Shown: piece by piece, positions 56,478 to 64,000 of the stretch | Layout of the letters: every line of letters begins with the position of its first letter | Numbering within the stretch: position 1 is the stretch's first letter | DNA from: Variovorax brevis | GTDB taxonomy: Bacteria; Pseudomonadota; Gammaproteobacteria; Burkholderiales; Burkholderiaceae_C | Assembly (NCBI RefSeq): GCF_030317105.1 | Contig: NZ_JASZYG010000002.1 | Coordinates: 744,001-808,000 of the forward strand | DNA length: 64,000 nt | Reading direction: 5' to 3' | Made by a program: the position numbers and the translations under genes | The notes under the pieces: generated by a model | Databases searched by the model: none | What the model was told of the DNA's origin: nothing | Seen by the model: only the letters and a program-made list of their open reading frames with translations

Positions 56478-58303
56478 GCGAACAACAAATCAAGGTGCCG
56501 GACATCGGCGACTTCGCCGAAGTGGCGGTGATCGAAGTGCTGGTCAAGATCGGGGACAAGATCAAGCCGGAACAGTCGCTGATCACGGTGGAGTCGGACA
56601 AGGCGTCGATGGAGATTCCGTCGAGCCACGGCGGCACCGTGAAGTCGCTGGCCGTGAAGGTGGGCGACATGGTGAGCGAAGGCTCCGTCGTGCTGACCAT
56701 TGAAGCCGACGCGGCCGGCGCTGCCCCGGCGCCCGCTCCGGCAGCGGCGCCCACGGCTGCGCCGGCTGCAGCCCCGGCCGCCGCGCCAGCGGCTGCCCCG
56801 CGCGCAGCGGCAAGCACCGCAACATCGACCTATGGCGGCAGCGTCGACCTCGAATGCGACGTGCTGGTGCTGGGCGCCGGCCCCGGCGGCTATTCTGCGG
56901 CCTTCCGCTCGGCCGACCTCGGCCTGAAGACCGTCATCGTCGAGCGTTACGCCACCCTGGGCGGCGTTTGCCTCAACGTCGGGTGCATCCCGTCGAAGGC
57001 GCTGTTGCACGTTGCGGGCGTCATGGACGAAGTCACGCACTTTGCCGACCTCGGCGTCGACTACGGCGCTCCCAAGATCGATCGCGCCAAGCTGCTGGGC
57101 TACAAGAACAAGGTCGTCGGCAAGCTGACGGGCGGCCTCGCGGCCATGGCCAAGATGCGCAAGGTCACGACCGTGCGCGGCGTCGGCACCTTCATCGATG
57201 CCTTCCACATCGAGGTCGAGGAAACCACAGGCGCAACGGGCCAGGAGAAGTCGGGCAAGAAGCAGGTCATCAAGTTCCGCAACTGCATCATCGCGGCCGG
57301 TTCGCAGTCGGTGAGCCTGCCGTTCATGCCGAAGGATCCGCGCGTCATCGATTCGACCGGCGCGCTGGAGATGGGCTTTGAGCCCAAGCGCATGCTGGTG
57401 CTGGGCGGCGGCATCATCGGCCTCGAAATGGGCACGGTGTATTCCACGCTCGGCGCGCGGCTCGACGTGGTTGAAATGCTCGACGGCCTCATGCAGGGCG
57501 CCGACCGCGACCTCGTGAAGATCTGGCAGAAGATGAACACGCCGCGCTTCGACAACATCATGCTCAAGACGAAGACCGTGGGCGCCGAGGCGACGAAGGA
57601 GGGCATTCGCGTGACCTTCGAAGGCGAACAGGCCCCCAAGGAGCCGCAGGTCTACGACGTGGTGCTGCAGGCCGTCGGGCGCTCACCGAATGGCAAGAAG
57701 ATCGGTGCGGAGAAGGCGGGCGTCACGGTGACGGATCGCGGCTTCATTCCGGTCGACATCCAGATGCGCACCAACGTCTCGCACATCTTTGCCATCGGCG
57801 ACATCATTGGCCAGCCCATGCTGGCGCACAAGGCGGTGCACGAGGCGCATGTGGCGGCGGAAGTGATTGCCGGCGAGCAAAAGGGCGACCAGTCCCTGGC
57901 GAGCGCCGCCTTCAACGCACGCGTGATCCCCAGCGTGGCCTACACCGACCCCGAAGTGGCGTGGGTCGGCTTGACCGAAGACCAGGCGAAGGCCGAGGGC
58001 AAGAAGGTGAAGAAGGGCCTGTTCCCGTGGACGGCCTCAGGCCGCGCCATCGCCAACGGCCGCGACGAAGGCGTGACCAAACTGCTGTTCGATGCGGAAA
58101 CGCACCGCATCGTCGGCGGCGGCATTGTCGGCACGCACGCGGGCGACCTCATCAGCGAAGTGGCGCTGGCCATCGAGATGGGTGCGGACGAAGTGGACAT
58201 CGGCAAGACCATCCACCCGCATCCGACGCTGGGCGAAAGCATCGGCATGGCCGCGGAAGTGGCGCACGGGACCTGCACGGACCTGCCGCCGCAACGGCGC
58301 TGA
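56474..58303 (+). CDS. lpdA: Dihydrolipoyl dehydrogenase (E3) with N-terminal lipoyl domain
   Basis: A 609-residue flavoprotein. An N-terminal lipoyl domain (about 3-78, lipoyl Lys43 in [12 protein letters not shown]) and an Ala/Pro linker precede the E3 enzyme (about 130-609). The FAD motif is [19 protein letters not shown]; the redox disulfide is Cys166-Cys171 in [13 protein letters not shown]; the catalytic His is in HPHPTLGE. It reoxidises lipoamide with NAD. Lipoyl-bearing E3 is typical of the betaproteobacterial PDH. A strong terminator follows. Confidence 0.95.
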   Translation: MSEQQIKVPDIGDFAEVAVIEVLVKIGDKIKPEQSLITVESDKASMEIPSSHGGTVKSLAVKVGDMVSEGSVVLTIEADAAGAAPAPAPAAAPTAAPAAAPAAAPAAAPRAAASTATSTYGGSVDLECDVLVLGAGPGGYSAAFRSADLGLKTVIVERYATLGGVCLNVGCIPSKALLHVAGVMDEVTHFADLGVDYGAPKIDRAKLLGYKNKVVGKLTGGLAAMAKMRKVTTVRGVGTFIDAFHIEVEETTGATGQEKSGKKQVIKFRNCIIAAGSQSVSLPFMPKDPRVIDSTGALEMGFEPKRMLVLGGGIIGLEMGTVYSTLGARLDVVEMLDGLMQGADRDLVKIWQKMNTPRFDNIMLKTKTVGAEATKEGIRVTFEGEQAPKEPQVYDVVLQAVGRSPNGKKIGAEKAGVTVTDRGFIPVDIQMRTNVSHIFAIGDIIGQPMLAHKAVHEAHVAAEVIAGEQKGDQSLASAAFNARVIPSVAYTDPEVAWVGLTEDQAKAEGKKVKKGLFPWTASGRAIANGRDEGVTKLLFDAETHRIVGGGIVGTHAGDLISEVALAIEMGADEVDIGKTIHPHPTLGESIGMAAEVAHGTCTDLPPQRR

Positions 58304-58320
58304 ACCGAACCCCAAAACAA

Positions 58321-58350
58321 AAAAACCCGCCTGACGGCGGGTTTTTTTTT
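58321..58350. terminator. Bidirectional terminator after lpdA
   Basis: CCCGCC (58326-58331), loop TGAC, GGCGGG (58336-58341), flanked by A5 on the left and T9 on the right. This gives a standard intrinsic terminator in the plus direction and a shorter one for the convergent NlpC/P60 gene. Confidence 0.92.
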
Positions 58351-58372
58351 GGTGCGGACAAGTCGAACAGAG

Positions 58373-58921
58373 TCATTCGCCGCCGGAAGTCGCCTCGACC
58401 CCTGGCACGCGGCGGGCACCGTTGAAGCGATTGAGCCAATACTTGCCATTCATGTCTTCGATCTGAACCGTCTTTCCAGTGCGGGGCGCATGAATGAACT
58501 TGCCGTCACCGATGTAGATGCCAACGTGGCTGAAGGCGCGGCGCATGGTGTTGAAGAACACGAGGTCGCCGGGCTTGAGTTCGTTGCGGTCGATTTTCTC
58601 GGTGGCGGCGGCCTGCTCTTCAGCGCGGCGCGGCAGCACGTGGCCCAAGGTCTGGTTGTACATGGCGCGAACGAAGCCGCTGCAATCGAATCCGGTTTCG
58701 GCGGAGGTGCCGCCAAATCGATAGGGAACGCCCAGAAAGCCCATGGCGCTGCCCACAAGACTGGTGGTGCGGTCCGTGACCGTTTGACGAACCTGATCCA
58801 ATTGCGCGATCAATCCCTGCTTGACCATCAGGTGACCGATTTCATCCGCCTTGTCATCCTGCGGTGCAGCGATCGCGCTGCAGGCGAACAAGAGAAGTAC
58901 GGGTAAGACGACAAAACGCAT
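58373..58921 (-). CDS. Exported NlpC/P60 (C40) cell-wall peptidase
   Basis: A 182-residue protein with a signal peptide (RFVVLPVLLLFACSAIAA). The NlpC/P60 domain (about 55-170) has the catalytic Cys in GFDCSGFVRAMY, the His in FSHVGIYIG, and a third residue in FIHAPRTG. It cleaves peptidoglycan stem peptides. The short region before the domain is helical. It may be a single-copy housekeeping hydrolase; no partners are linked. Confidence 0.9.
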   Translation of the reverse strand: MRFVVLPVLLLFACSAIAAPQDDKADEIGHLMVKQGLIAQLDQVRQTVTDRTTSLVGSAMGFLGVPYRFGGTSAETGFDCSGFVRAMYNQTLGHVLPRRAEEQAAATEKIDRNELKPGDLVFFNTMRRAFSHVGIYIGDGKFIHAPRTGKTVQIEDMNGKYWLNRFNGARRVPGVEATSGGE

Positions 58922-59124
58922 GACAAGTAGGATATTGATGACGCGCGGTCATGTCAAATCCTTGACGGCTTTAACAGTTACGGCCAAGTGATTGTCGCAC
59001 AACGAATTTTCATATCATGATCGTTATGTGAATGTAACGTGTTTAGGCGAGGTGAAAAACGCGCGGCGAATTGACGCTATAGGAGTAATGTCAAAGTTCT
59101 AGTATTCAAAGTCATAAGAAACCA
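58922..59124. other. AT-rich 203-bp gap with a 4-codon minicistron
   Basis: Lower in GC than its surroundings. It serves the divergent NlpC/P60 and sugar-dehydrogenase genes. AGGAG followed by ATG-TCA-AAG-TTC-TAG (59088-59102) makes a minimal frame just upstream of the dehydrogenase, whose own ribosome site is poor. No gene is recognised. Confidence 0.4.
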
Positions 59125-60231
59125 ATGACATTTAAACGATTGATTGAGTTTCTGCTGTTGATTCCGGTCGCAAGCCTGGCGTTGGCAGAGCCCCGGCCTG
59201 TGGTCGTTGCGACGGGAATCGAGAACCCTTGGGGGGTCACCTTTCTGCCAGGCGGGCGATTTCTGGTGACCGAGAAGTTGGGGCGCATCCGGATCATCGA
59301 ACCGGACGGCAAGGTCGGGCCTCCGCTGCCCGGCTTGCCTGCCATCGCCGTGGGCGGGCAGGGTGGCCTCTTGGATGTCGCCGCCGATTCGGCTTACGAA
59401 TCCAACCGCACGATCTACTTCTGCTTCTCGGAACCGCAGGGCGACAACGTCAACACGAACAGCACGGCGCTGGCGCGGGCACAGGTTTCGAACGACCGCA
59501 CTCGGTTGGAGAACGTGCGTGTGATCTTCAGCCAGCGCCCCAAGGTGGCGAGCCGCAATCACTTCGGCTGCCGCATCGTCGAGGGCCGCGACGGCACGCT
59601 GTTCATGACGCTGGGCGACCGGTTCAGCCGCAAGGACGACGCGCAAAAGCTCGACAACCATCTCGGCAAGATCGTGCGGCTCACCAAAGAGGGCGCCGCT
59701 GCGCCTGACAACCCCTTCGTCGGCCGCTCCGATGCGCTGCCGGAAATCTGGAGCTACGGGCATCGCAATGGGCAGGGCGCGACCATCGGGCCGGACGGTC
59801 GCCTCTGGATGACCGAGCATGGCCCGCAGGGCGGCGACGAGATCAACATTGCGCAGGCGGGCAAGAACTACGGCTGGCCGGTGATCACCTATGGCGAAAA
59901 CTACGGCGGCGGCAAGATAGGCGACGGCATCACGGCCAATGAAGGCATGGAGCAGCCCGTGCACTATTGGGTGCCTTCGATCGCGCCGTCCGGCATGGCC
60001 TTTCTGACCAACGATCGCTACGGCAAGGCGTGGCGGGGCAATCTGTTCGTGGGCTCCCTGAAGTTCGGCTATCTGGATCGCATCGACATCCAGAACGGCA
60101 AGGTCGTCGCCGAGCACAAGCTGCTGGAGGACGGCAAGGCGCGCGTGCGCGACGTCAAGCTGGGGCCGGACGGCTTTCTGTATGTGCTGACCGACCAGGC
60201 ACAAGGCCAGCTCATTCGCCTGCAGCCGTGA
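59125..60231 (+). CDS. PQQ-type sugar dehydrogenase (YliI/Asd-like), exported
   Basis: A 368-residue periplasmic six-bladed beta-propeller. After the signal peptide (TFKRLIEFLLLIPVASLALA), family motifs include ENPWGVTFLPGGRFLVTEKL, VASRNHFGCRIVEG with the catalytic-type His, and TEHGPQGGDEINI. It oxidises aldose sugars using PQQ in the related E. coli enzyme. Whether this host makes PQQ cannot be judged from the window. A BON-domain gene follows after 10 bp. Confidence 0.9.
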   Translation: MTFKRLIEFLLLIPVASLALAEPRPVVVATGIENPWGVTFLPGGRFLVTEKLGRIRIIEPDGKVGPPLPGLPAIAVGGQGGLLDVAADSAYESNRTIYFCFSEPQGDNVNTNSTALARAQVSNDRTRLENVRVIFSQRPKVASRNHFGCRIVEGRDGTLFMTLGDRFSRKDDAQKLDNHLGKIVRLTKEGAAAPDNPFVGRSDALPEIWSYGHRNGQGATIGPDGRLWMTEHGPQGGDEINIAQAGKNYGWPVITYGENYGGGKIGDGITANEGMEQPVHYWVPSIAPSGMAFLTNDRYGKAWRGNLFVGSLKFGYLDRIDIQNGKVVAEHKLLEDGKARVRDVKLGPDGFLYVLTDQAQGQLIRLQP

Positions 60232-60241
60232 GGATGGATGG

Positions 60242-60700
60242 ATGCGCACGGCGGCGCGACTGGCGTTGATTGCGTTTGCAATCGCGTGGAGCGCTTGCGG
60301 CGCACAGGAGCGCGCAAACTACTTCAACGATCCCTTCGTGCAGGCAACTGGCGGCATCGCCAACTGCCCGGTGCCCGAAGGCCCGTTGATCACCGAGGCC
60401 GAACGGCGAGCCCAGACGCACGGCCGCGCTGAACGCGGCACCAGCTGTTATCAATCAGGCCGATGCCGGCTCCCCAACGCCTACCTGTACGACCCCGACA
60501 TCATTGCGCGCGCCCAAAAGGCCGTGCTCGCCGCCGGCGCTTTCGGCGACACCAGCGTCTGGCTCGAAGGGCAGCGGCGCTGGGTGTGGCTCAAGGGTTG
60601 CGTTCGAACCCAGGCGCAGTCCGCAGAACTGGAGCGCCTGATCCGCTCGCTGGATGACGTTGAAATGGTGATGAACGAGCTCAAGGTCGTGCCGCGATAG
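60242..60700 (+). CDS. Exported BON-domain protein
   Basis: A 152-residue protein with a signal peptide (RTAARLALIAFAIAWSAC), where the Cys at about 20 could be a lipoprotein site although the preceding residues fit a lipobox poorly. A spacer with two or more Cys (SCYQSGRCRLPN) leads to a BON domain (about 85-152, ending SLDDVEMVMNELKVV). BON domains bind phospholipid or envelope components. It probably shares a transcript with the sugar dehydrogenase upstream. Confidence 0.8.
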   Translation: MRTAARLALIAFAIAWSACGAQERANYFNDPFVQATGGIANCPVPEGPLITEAERRAQTHGRAERGTSCYQSGRCRLPNAYLYDPDIIARAQKAVLAAGAFGDTSVWLEGQRRWVWLKGCVRTQAQSAELERLIRSLDDVEMVMNELKVVPR

Positions 60701-60754
60701 CGGTCTGTAACAGGCGACCACGAGCCACGGATTTCAGTGGTACGGTCACGCCAT

Positions 60755-60782
60755 CGCGCTGCGCCGACAGGCGCGCAGCGCG
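60755..60782. terminator. Strong GC hairpin between the BON and isochorismatase genes
   Basis: CGCGCTGCGC (60755-60764) pairs perfectly with GCGCAGCGCG (60773-60782), 8-nt loop. No U-tract follows. It may act as a terminator for the BON gene or as a structured leader of the next gene, which begins at 60810. Confidence 0.5.
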
Positions 60783-60809
60783 CCCACTCAATTCAGAAGA
60801 CATCCGATC

Positions 60810-61409
60810 ATGCTGCTCGACGCATCCCAATCCCAACTCGTCCTCGTGGACTATCAAGCCAAGCTCATGCCGGCGATCCTCGAAGGCGAGGCCGTCGCGA
60901 GGAACGCCGTTCGGCTTGCCAAGATGGCCAAGCTCCTCAAGGTTCCGGTGTGGGGCACCGAAGAGAACCCGTCGCGACTCGGAGAAAACCTGCCGGAGAT
61001 CCGCGCCCTGTGCCAGCGCACCCTGTCCAAGATGCATTTCAGTGCCGTGGAAGAAGGGCTGGGCGAATGGCTTCGCGAGCCCGCGCCCGCGCCGCAGGGC
61101 AACGCCCGCAGCTTGCCCAAGCACCTGCAGAAGAAACCCGCCGCGCAGGAACGCAACATCATCGTGATGGCCGGATGCGAGGCGCATGTGTGCCTCTTGC
61201 AGACAGCACTGGACCTGATCGACGACGAATTCGATGTCTGGGTCGTCACCGATGCCTGCGGCTCGCGCACCGAGCGCAATCGCGACGCGGCCTTTGACCG
61301 ACTCGCTGGCGCAGGCGCCGAATTGGTGACGACGGAAATGGTCGGATTCGAATGGCTGCGCACGGCGGAGCATCCGGCCTTTCGCGAGGTCCTGGACCTG
61401 ATCCGCTGA
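60810..61409 (+). CDS. Isochorismatase-family hydrolase
   Basis: A 199-residue cysteine hydrolase of the isochorismatase/YcaC/nicotinamidase fold. The catalytic Asp is in LVLVDYQAKLM (about residue 14), and the nucleophile Cys lies in VMAGCEAHVCLLQTALDL. The middle carries an insertion (about residues 92-112) rich in Pro, Ala and Lys. Substrate unknown; many relatives act on small amides. A weak GCGCC/GGCGC hairpin lies 10 nt after its stop. Confidence 0.87.
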   Translation: MLLDASQSQLVLVDYQAKLMPAILEGEAVARNAVRLAKMAKLLKVPVWGTEENPSRLGENLPEIRALCQRTLSKMHFSAVEEGLGEWLREPAPAPQGNARSLPKHLQKKPAAQERNIIVMAGCEAHVCLLQTALDLIDDEFDVWVVTDACGSRTERNRDAAFDRLAGAGAELVTTEMVGFEWLRTAEHPAFREVLDLIR

Positions 61410-61623
61410 CTCTGTTCCGGCGCCATCGCAGGCGCTGTTTCAGCATGCCTGCACCAAATCAGGCAACTCGTCCAGAGCAAGACCCAAAAAAGACTCGCGA
61501 TATTGGTGCGTGCCCCCATATCGTTCAAGTGGCACAATCGCGGGGTACTCAGGCCCTTCCAGCCACAGTCGCATCCGCCAATCGGTTCAGCCGTGTCGCG
61601 GAAGGTTTCTTAAGCCAACTCAT

Positions 61624-61640
61624 GTTCCCTGAAGGGGAAC
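61624..61640 (+). promoter_or_regulatory. Hairpin immediately before the sucA ribosome site
   Basis: GTTCCC (61624-61629) and GGGAAC (61635-61640) with a 5-nt loop, ending 16 nt before the sucA ATG and abutting its GAAGG ribosome site. It may tune initiation. Confidence 0.4.
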
Positions 61641-61656
61641 GAAGGTCAGCGCAAAT

Positions 61657-64000
61657 ATGAGCGATTCGTCGTCTTCGGGCGTCTATCAAGCCTATCAAGG
61701 CAACACCTACCTCTTCGGCGGCAACGCGCCCTATGTCGAAGAGATGTACGAGAACTATCTCGCCAACCCCGGAAGCGTGCCCGACAACTGGCGCTCGTAT
61801 TTCGATGCGTTGCAGAACGTTCCAGCCACCGACGGCTCGAACACGCGGGATGTCCCGCACCAGCCCGTCATCAACGCCTTCGCCGAACTGGCCAAACAGG
61901 GCACGACCCGCGTGGTGCAGGCGAGCGGCGCCGATTCCGAGCTCGGCCGCAAGCGCACCGCCGTCCAGCAGCTGATTGCCGCCTACCGCAACGTTGGCGC
62001 ACGCTGGGCCGACCTCGACCCGCTCAAGCGCACCGAGCGCCCGGCCATTCCGGAACTGGAGCCGTCGTTCTACGGCTTCGCCGACGCCGACCTCGAAACG
62101 GTGTTCAACACCAGCAACACCTTCTTCGGCAAGGACACGATGTCCCTGCGCGACCTGCTGAATGCGTTGCGCGAAACGTACTGCGGCTCCGTCGGCGCCG
62201 AGTACATGTACATCACCGACCAGAACCAGAAGCGCTGGTGGCAACAGAAGCTCGAAAGCGCGCGCACCAATCCGCAGCTGTCGGCTGAAGAAAAGAAGCA
62301 CGTGCTGGACCGCCTGACGGCCGCCGAAGGCCTGGAGCGCTTCCTGCACACCAAGTACGTCGGCCAGAAGCGCTTCTCGCTCGAAGGCGGCGAAAGCTTC
62401 ATCGTCTCGATGGACGAACTGATCAACCAGGCCGGCATCGCCGGCGTACAGGAAATCGTGATCGGCATGGCCCACCGCGGCCGCCTGAACGTGCTGGTCA
62501 ATTCGCTGGGCAAGATGCCAGCCGACCTGTTCGCCGAGTTCGACCACACCGCGCCGGAAGACCTGCCGAGCGGCGACGTCAAGTACCACCAGGGCTTCAG
62601 CTCGGACGTGACCACGCTTGGCGGCCCGGTCCACCTGAGCCTCGCGTTCAACCCCTCGCACCTGGAAATCGTGAACCCGGTGGTCGAAGGCTCGGTGCGC
62701 GCCCGCATGGACCGCCGCGACGACCCGCAGGGCAAGCAGGTGCTGCCCGTTCTGGTGCACGGCGACGCGGCCTTTGCCGGGCAGGGCGTCGTGATGGAAA
62801 CGCTGGCGCTGGCCGAAACGCGCGGCTACGCGACCGGCGGCACGGTGCACATCGTCATCAACAACCAGATCGGCTTTACCACCAGCGACCCGCGCGACAG
62901 CCGCTCGACGCTGTACTGCTCGGACATCGTCAAGATGATCGAAGCGCCGGTGCTGCACGTGAACGGCGACGACCCCGAAGCCGTGGTGCTCGCAACGCAA
63001 CTCGCCCTCGAGTTCCGCATGGAATTCCAGAAAGACGTGGTCGTCGACATCATCTGCTTCCGCAAGCTGGGCCACAACGAGCAGGACACGCCTTCGCTCA
63101 CCCAGCCGCTGATGTACAAGAAGATCGGCCAGCACCCCGGCACGCGCAAGCTGTACGCCGACAAGCTGGCCGCGCAAGGTCTGGGCGCCACGCTCGGCGA
63201 CGACATGGTCAAGGCCTATCGCGCCGCCATGGATGCCGGCAAGCACACCTTCGACCCCGTGCTCACGAACTTCAAGAGCAAGTACGCCGTCGACTGGACG
63301 CCTTTCCTCAACAAGAAGTGGACCGATTCCGGCGACACGGCCGTGCCGATGAGCGAGTGGAAGCGCCTGGCCGAACGCGTGACGACGGTGCCCGCCGGCT
63401 TCACCGTGCATCCGCTGGTCAAGAAGGTGCTGGACGACCGTGCCGCCATGGGCCGCGGTGAAGTCAACGTCGACTGGGGCATGGGCGAGCACATGGCCTT
63501 TGCCACGCTGGTGTCCAGCGGCTACCCGGTTCGCCTGTCGGGCGAAGACTGCGGCCGCGGCACCTTCACGCACCGCCACGCCGTGCTGCACGACCAGAAC
63601 CGCGAGAAGTTCGACACGGGCATCTACGTGCCGTTGGAAAACGTGGCCGACAACCAGGCCCCGTTCGTCGTCATCGATTCGATCCTGTCCGAAGAAGCCG
63701 TGCTGGCCTTCGAATACGGCTACGCTTCGAACGATCCCAACACGCTCGTGATCTGGGAAGCTCAGTTCGGCGACTTCGTCAACGGCGCGCAAGTGGTCAT
63801 CGACCAGTTCATCGCCTCGGGCGAAGTGAAGTGGGGCCGCGTCAACGGCATCACGCTGATGCTGCCGCACGGCTATGAAGGCCAGGGTCCGGAACACAGC
63901 TCGGCGCGCCTGGAGCGCTTCATGCAGCTGTCGGCCGACACCAACATGCAGGTCTGCCAGCCGACCACGGCCAGCCAGATCTTCCACCTGCTGCGTCGCC
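61657..64000 (+). CDS. sucA: 2-oxoglutarate dehydrogenase E1 (3' end outside window)
   Basis: The first 781 codons of SucA, a thiamine-diphosphate enzyme of the TCA cycle, are present; no stop occurs before the right edge. N-terminal YLFGGNAPYVEEMYENYLAN is the usual E2-contact region. Catalytic motifs include IGMAHRGRLNVLVN, FNPSHLEIVNPVVEGSVRA, VIINNQIGFTT-type segment (VHIVINNQIGFTTSDPRD) and FRKLGHNEQDTPSLTQP. The ribosome site is GAAGG. It is expected to continue into sucB and lpd. With aceE/aceF it places two large 2-oxo-acid dehydrogenase E1 genes within about 10 kb. Confidence 0.96.
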   Translation, partial: MSDSSSSGVYQAYQGNTYLFGGNAPYVEEMYENYLANPGSVPDNWRSYFDALQNVPATDGSNTRDVPHQPVINAFAELAKQGTTRVVQASGADSELGRKRTAVQQLIAAYRNVGARWADLDPLKRTERPAIPELEPSFYGFADADLETVFNTSNTFFGKDTMSLRDLLNALRETYCGSVGAEYMYITDQNQKRWWQQKLESARTNPQLSAEEKKHVLDRLTAAEGLERFLHTKYVGQKRFSLEGGESFIVSMDELINQAGIAGVQEIVIGMAHRGRLNVLVNSLGKMPADLFAEFDHTAPEDLPSGDVKYHQGFSSDVTTLGGPVHLSLAFNPSHLEIVNPVVEGSVRARMDRRDDPQGKQVLPVLVHGDAAFAGQGVVMETLALAETRGYATGGTVHIVINNQIGFTTSDPRDSRSTLYCSDIVKMIEAPVLHVNGDDPEAVVLATQLALEFRMEFQKDVVVDIICFRKLGHNEQDTPSLTQPLMYKKIGQHPGTRKLYADKLAAQGLGATLGDDMVKAYRAAMDAGKHTFDPVLTNFKSKYAVDWTPFLNKKWTDSGDTAVPMSEWKRLAERVTTVPAGFTVHPLVKKVLDDRAAMGRGEVNVDWGMGEHMAFATLVSSGYPVRLSGEDCGRGTFTHRHAVLHDQNREKFDTGIYVPLENVADNQAPFVVIDSILSEEAVLAFEYGYASNDPNTLVIWEAQFGDFVNGAQVVIDQFIASGEVKWGRVNGITLMLPHGYEGQGPEHSSARLERFMQLSADTNMQVCQPTTASQIFHLLRR

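Overview
The window is about 65% GC, densely coded, and reads as the chromosome of a betaproteobacterium of the family Comamonadaceae, most like Variovorax. Supporting this are a beta-type PDH operon with a lipoyl domain on the E3 subunit, a betaproteobacterial proteasome homologue, paired Bug/TctC solute-binding proteins, an iscRSUA-hscBA-fdx operon, and two copies of the 'GGGCCGCCCCAAGCAAGC' repeat that I associate with this family. I see no prophage, transposase, integrase or CRISPR array. Most of the window is ordinary core metabolism, and the unusual signals lie at gene junctions and around the galactarate island.

Layout. 1-7215: 3' part of a type VI secretion cluster (tagK-like, tagJ, tssE, tssF, tssG, tssA, an uncharacterised membrane coiled-coil protein). 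7242-9029: dusA and a convergent GntR/FCD regulator. 9162-16604: methylmalonyl-CoA pathway (mutase, MeaB chaperone, propionyl-CoA carboxylase beta and alpha, a VOC protein in the epimerase position), which takes propionyl-CoA to succinyl-CoA. 16623-22162: Lrp regulator with a divergent EamA exporter, a LysE exporter, an orphan RnfB, a PHB depolymerase and an aromatic/aspartate aminotransferase. 22294-30949: uvrB, the complete ISC iron-sulfur operon, and dnaQ. 31011-31085: tRNA-Val(CAC). 31435-39718: a hexuronate/galactarate catabolic island (tctC, garD, MFS transporter, udh, galactarate/talarate dehydratase, a second tctC, lacI-type regulator) bracketed by two nearly identical inverted tctC genes. 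39903-48007: small stress/membrane genes, pyrD, rpiA, a glutaredoxin-like protein, oligopeptidase A and folD. 48087-51250: a two-component system. 51428-58303: aceE-aceF-BPH-lpdA. 58373-64000: NlpC/P60 peptidase, PQQ-type sugar dehydrogenase, BON protein, isochorismatase-like hydrolase and the start of sucA (2-oxoglutarate dehydrogenase E1), cut by the window edge.

The points most worth a second look are these. (1) The galactarate genes sit between about 960-bp inverted tctC copies with different operator types at each outer end, so inversion would swap their promoter. (2) The 11-codon start of pccA is duplicated about 120 bp upstream with only synonymous differences. (3) A 57-codon frame made of the family repeat joins fdx to dnaQ through ATGA and TTGA overlaps. 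(4) A proteasome-type Ntn hydrolase is embedded with 4-nt overlaps between aceF and lpdA. (5) The pyrD stop-codon segment is repeated in tandem seven times. (6) iscR has a leader with a short reading frame and two hairpins. All functional claims rest on recognising families by eye; no searches were run.
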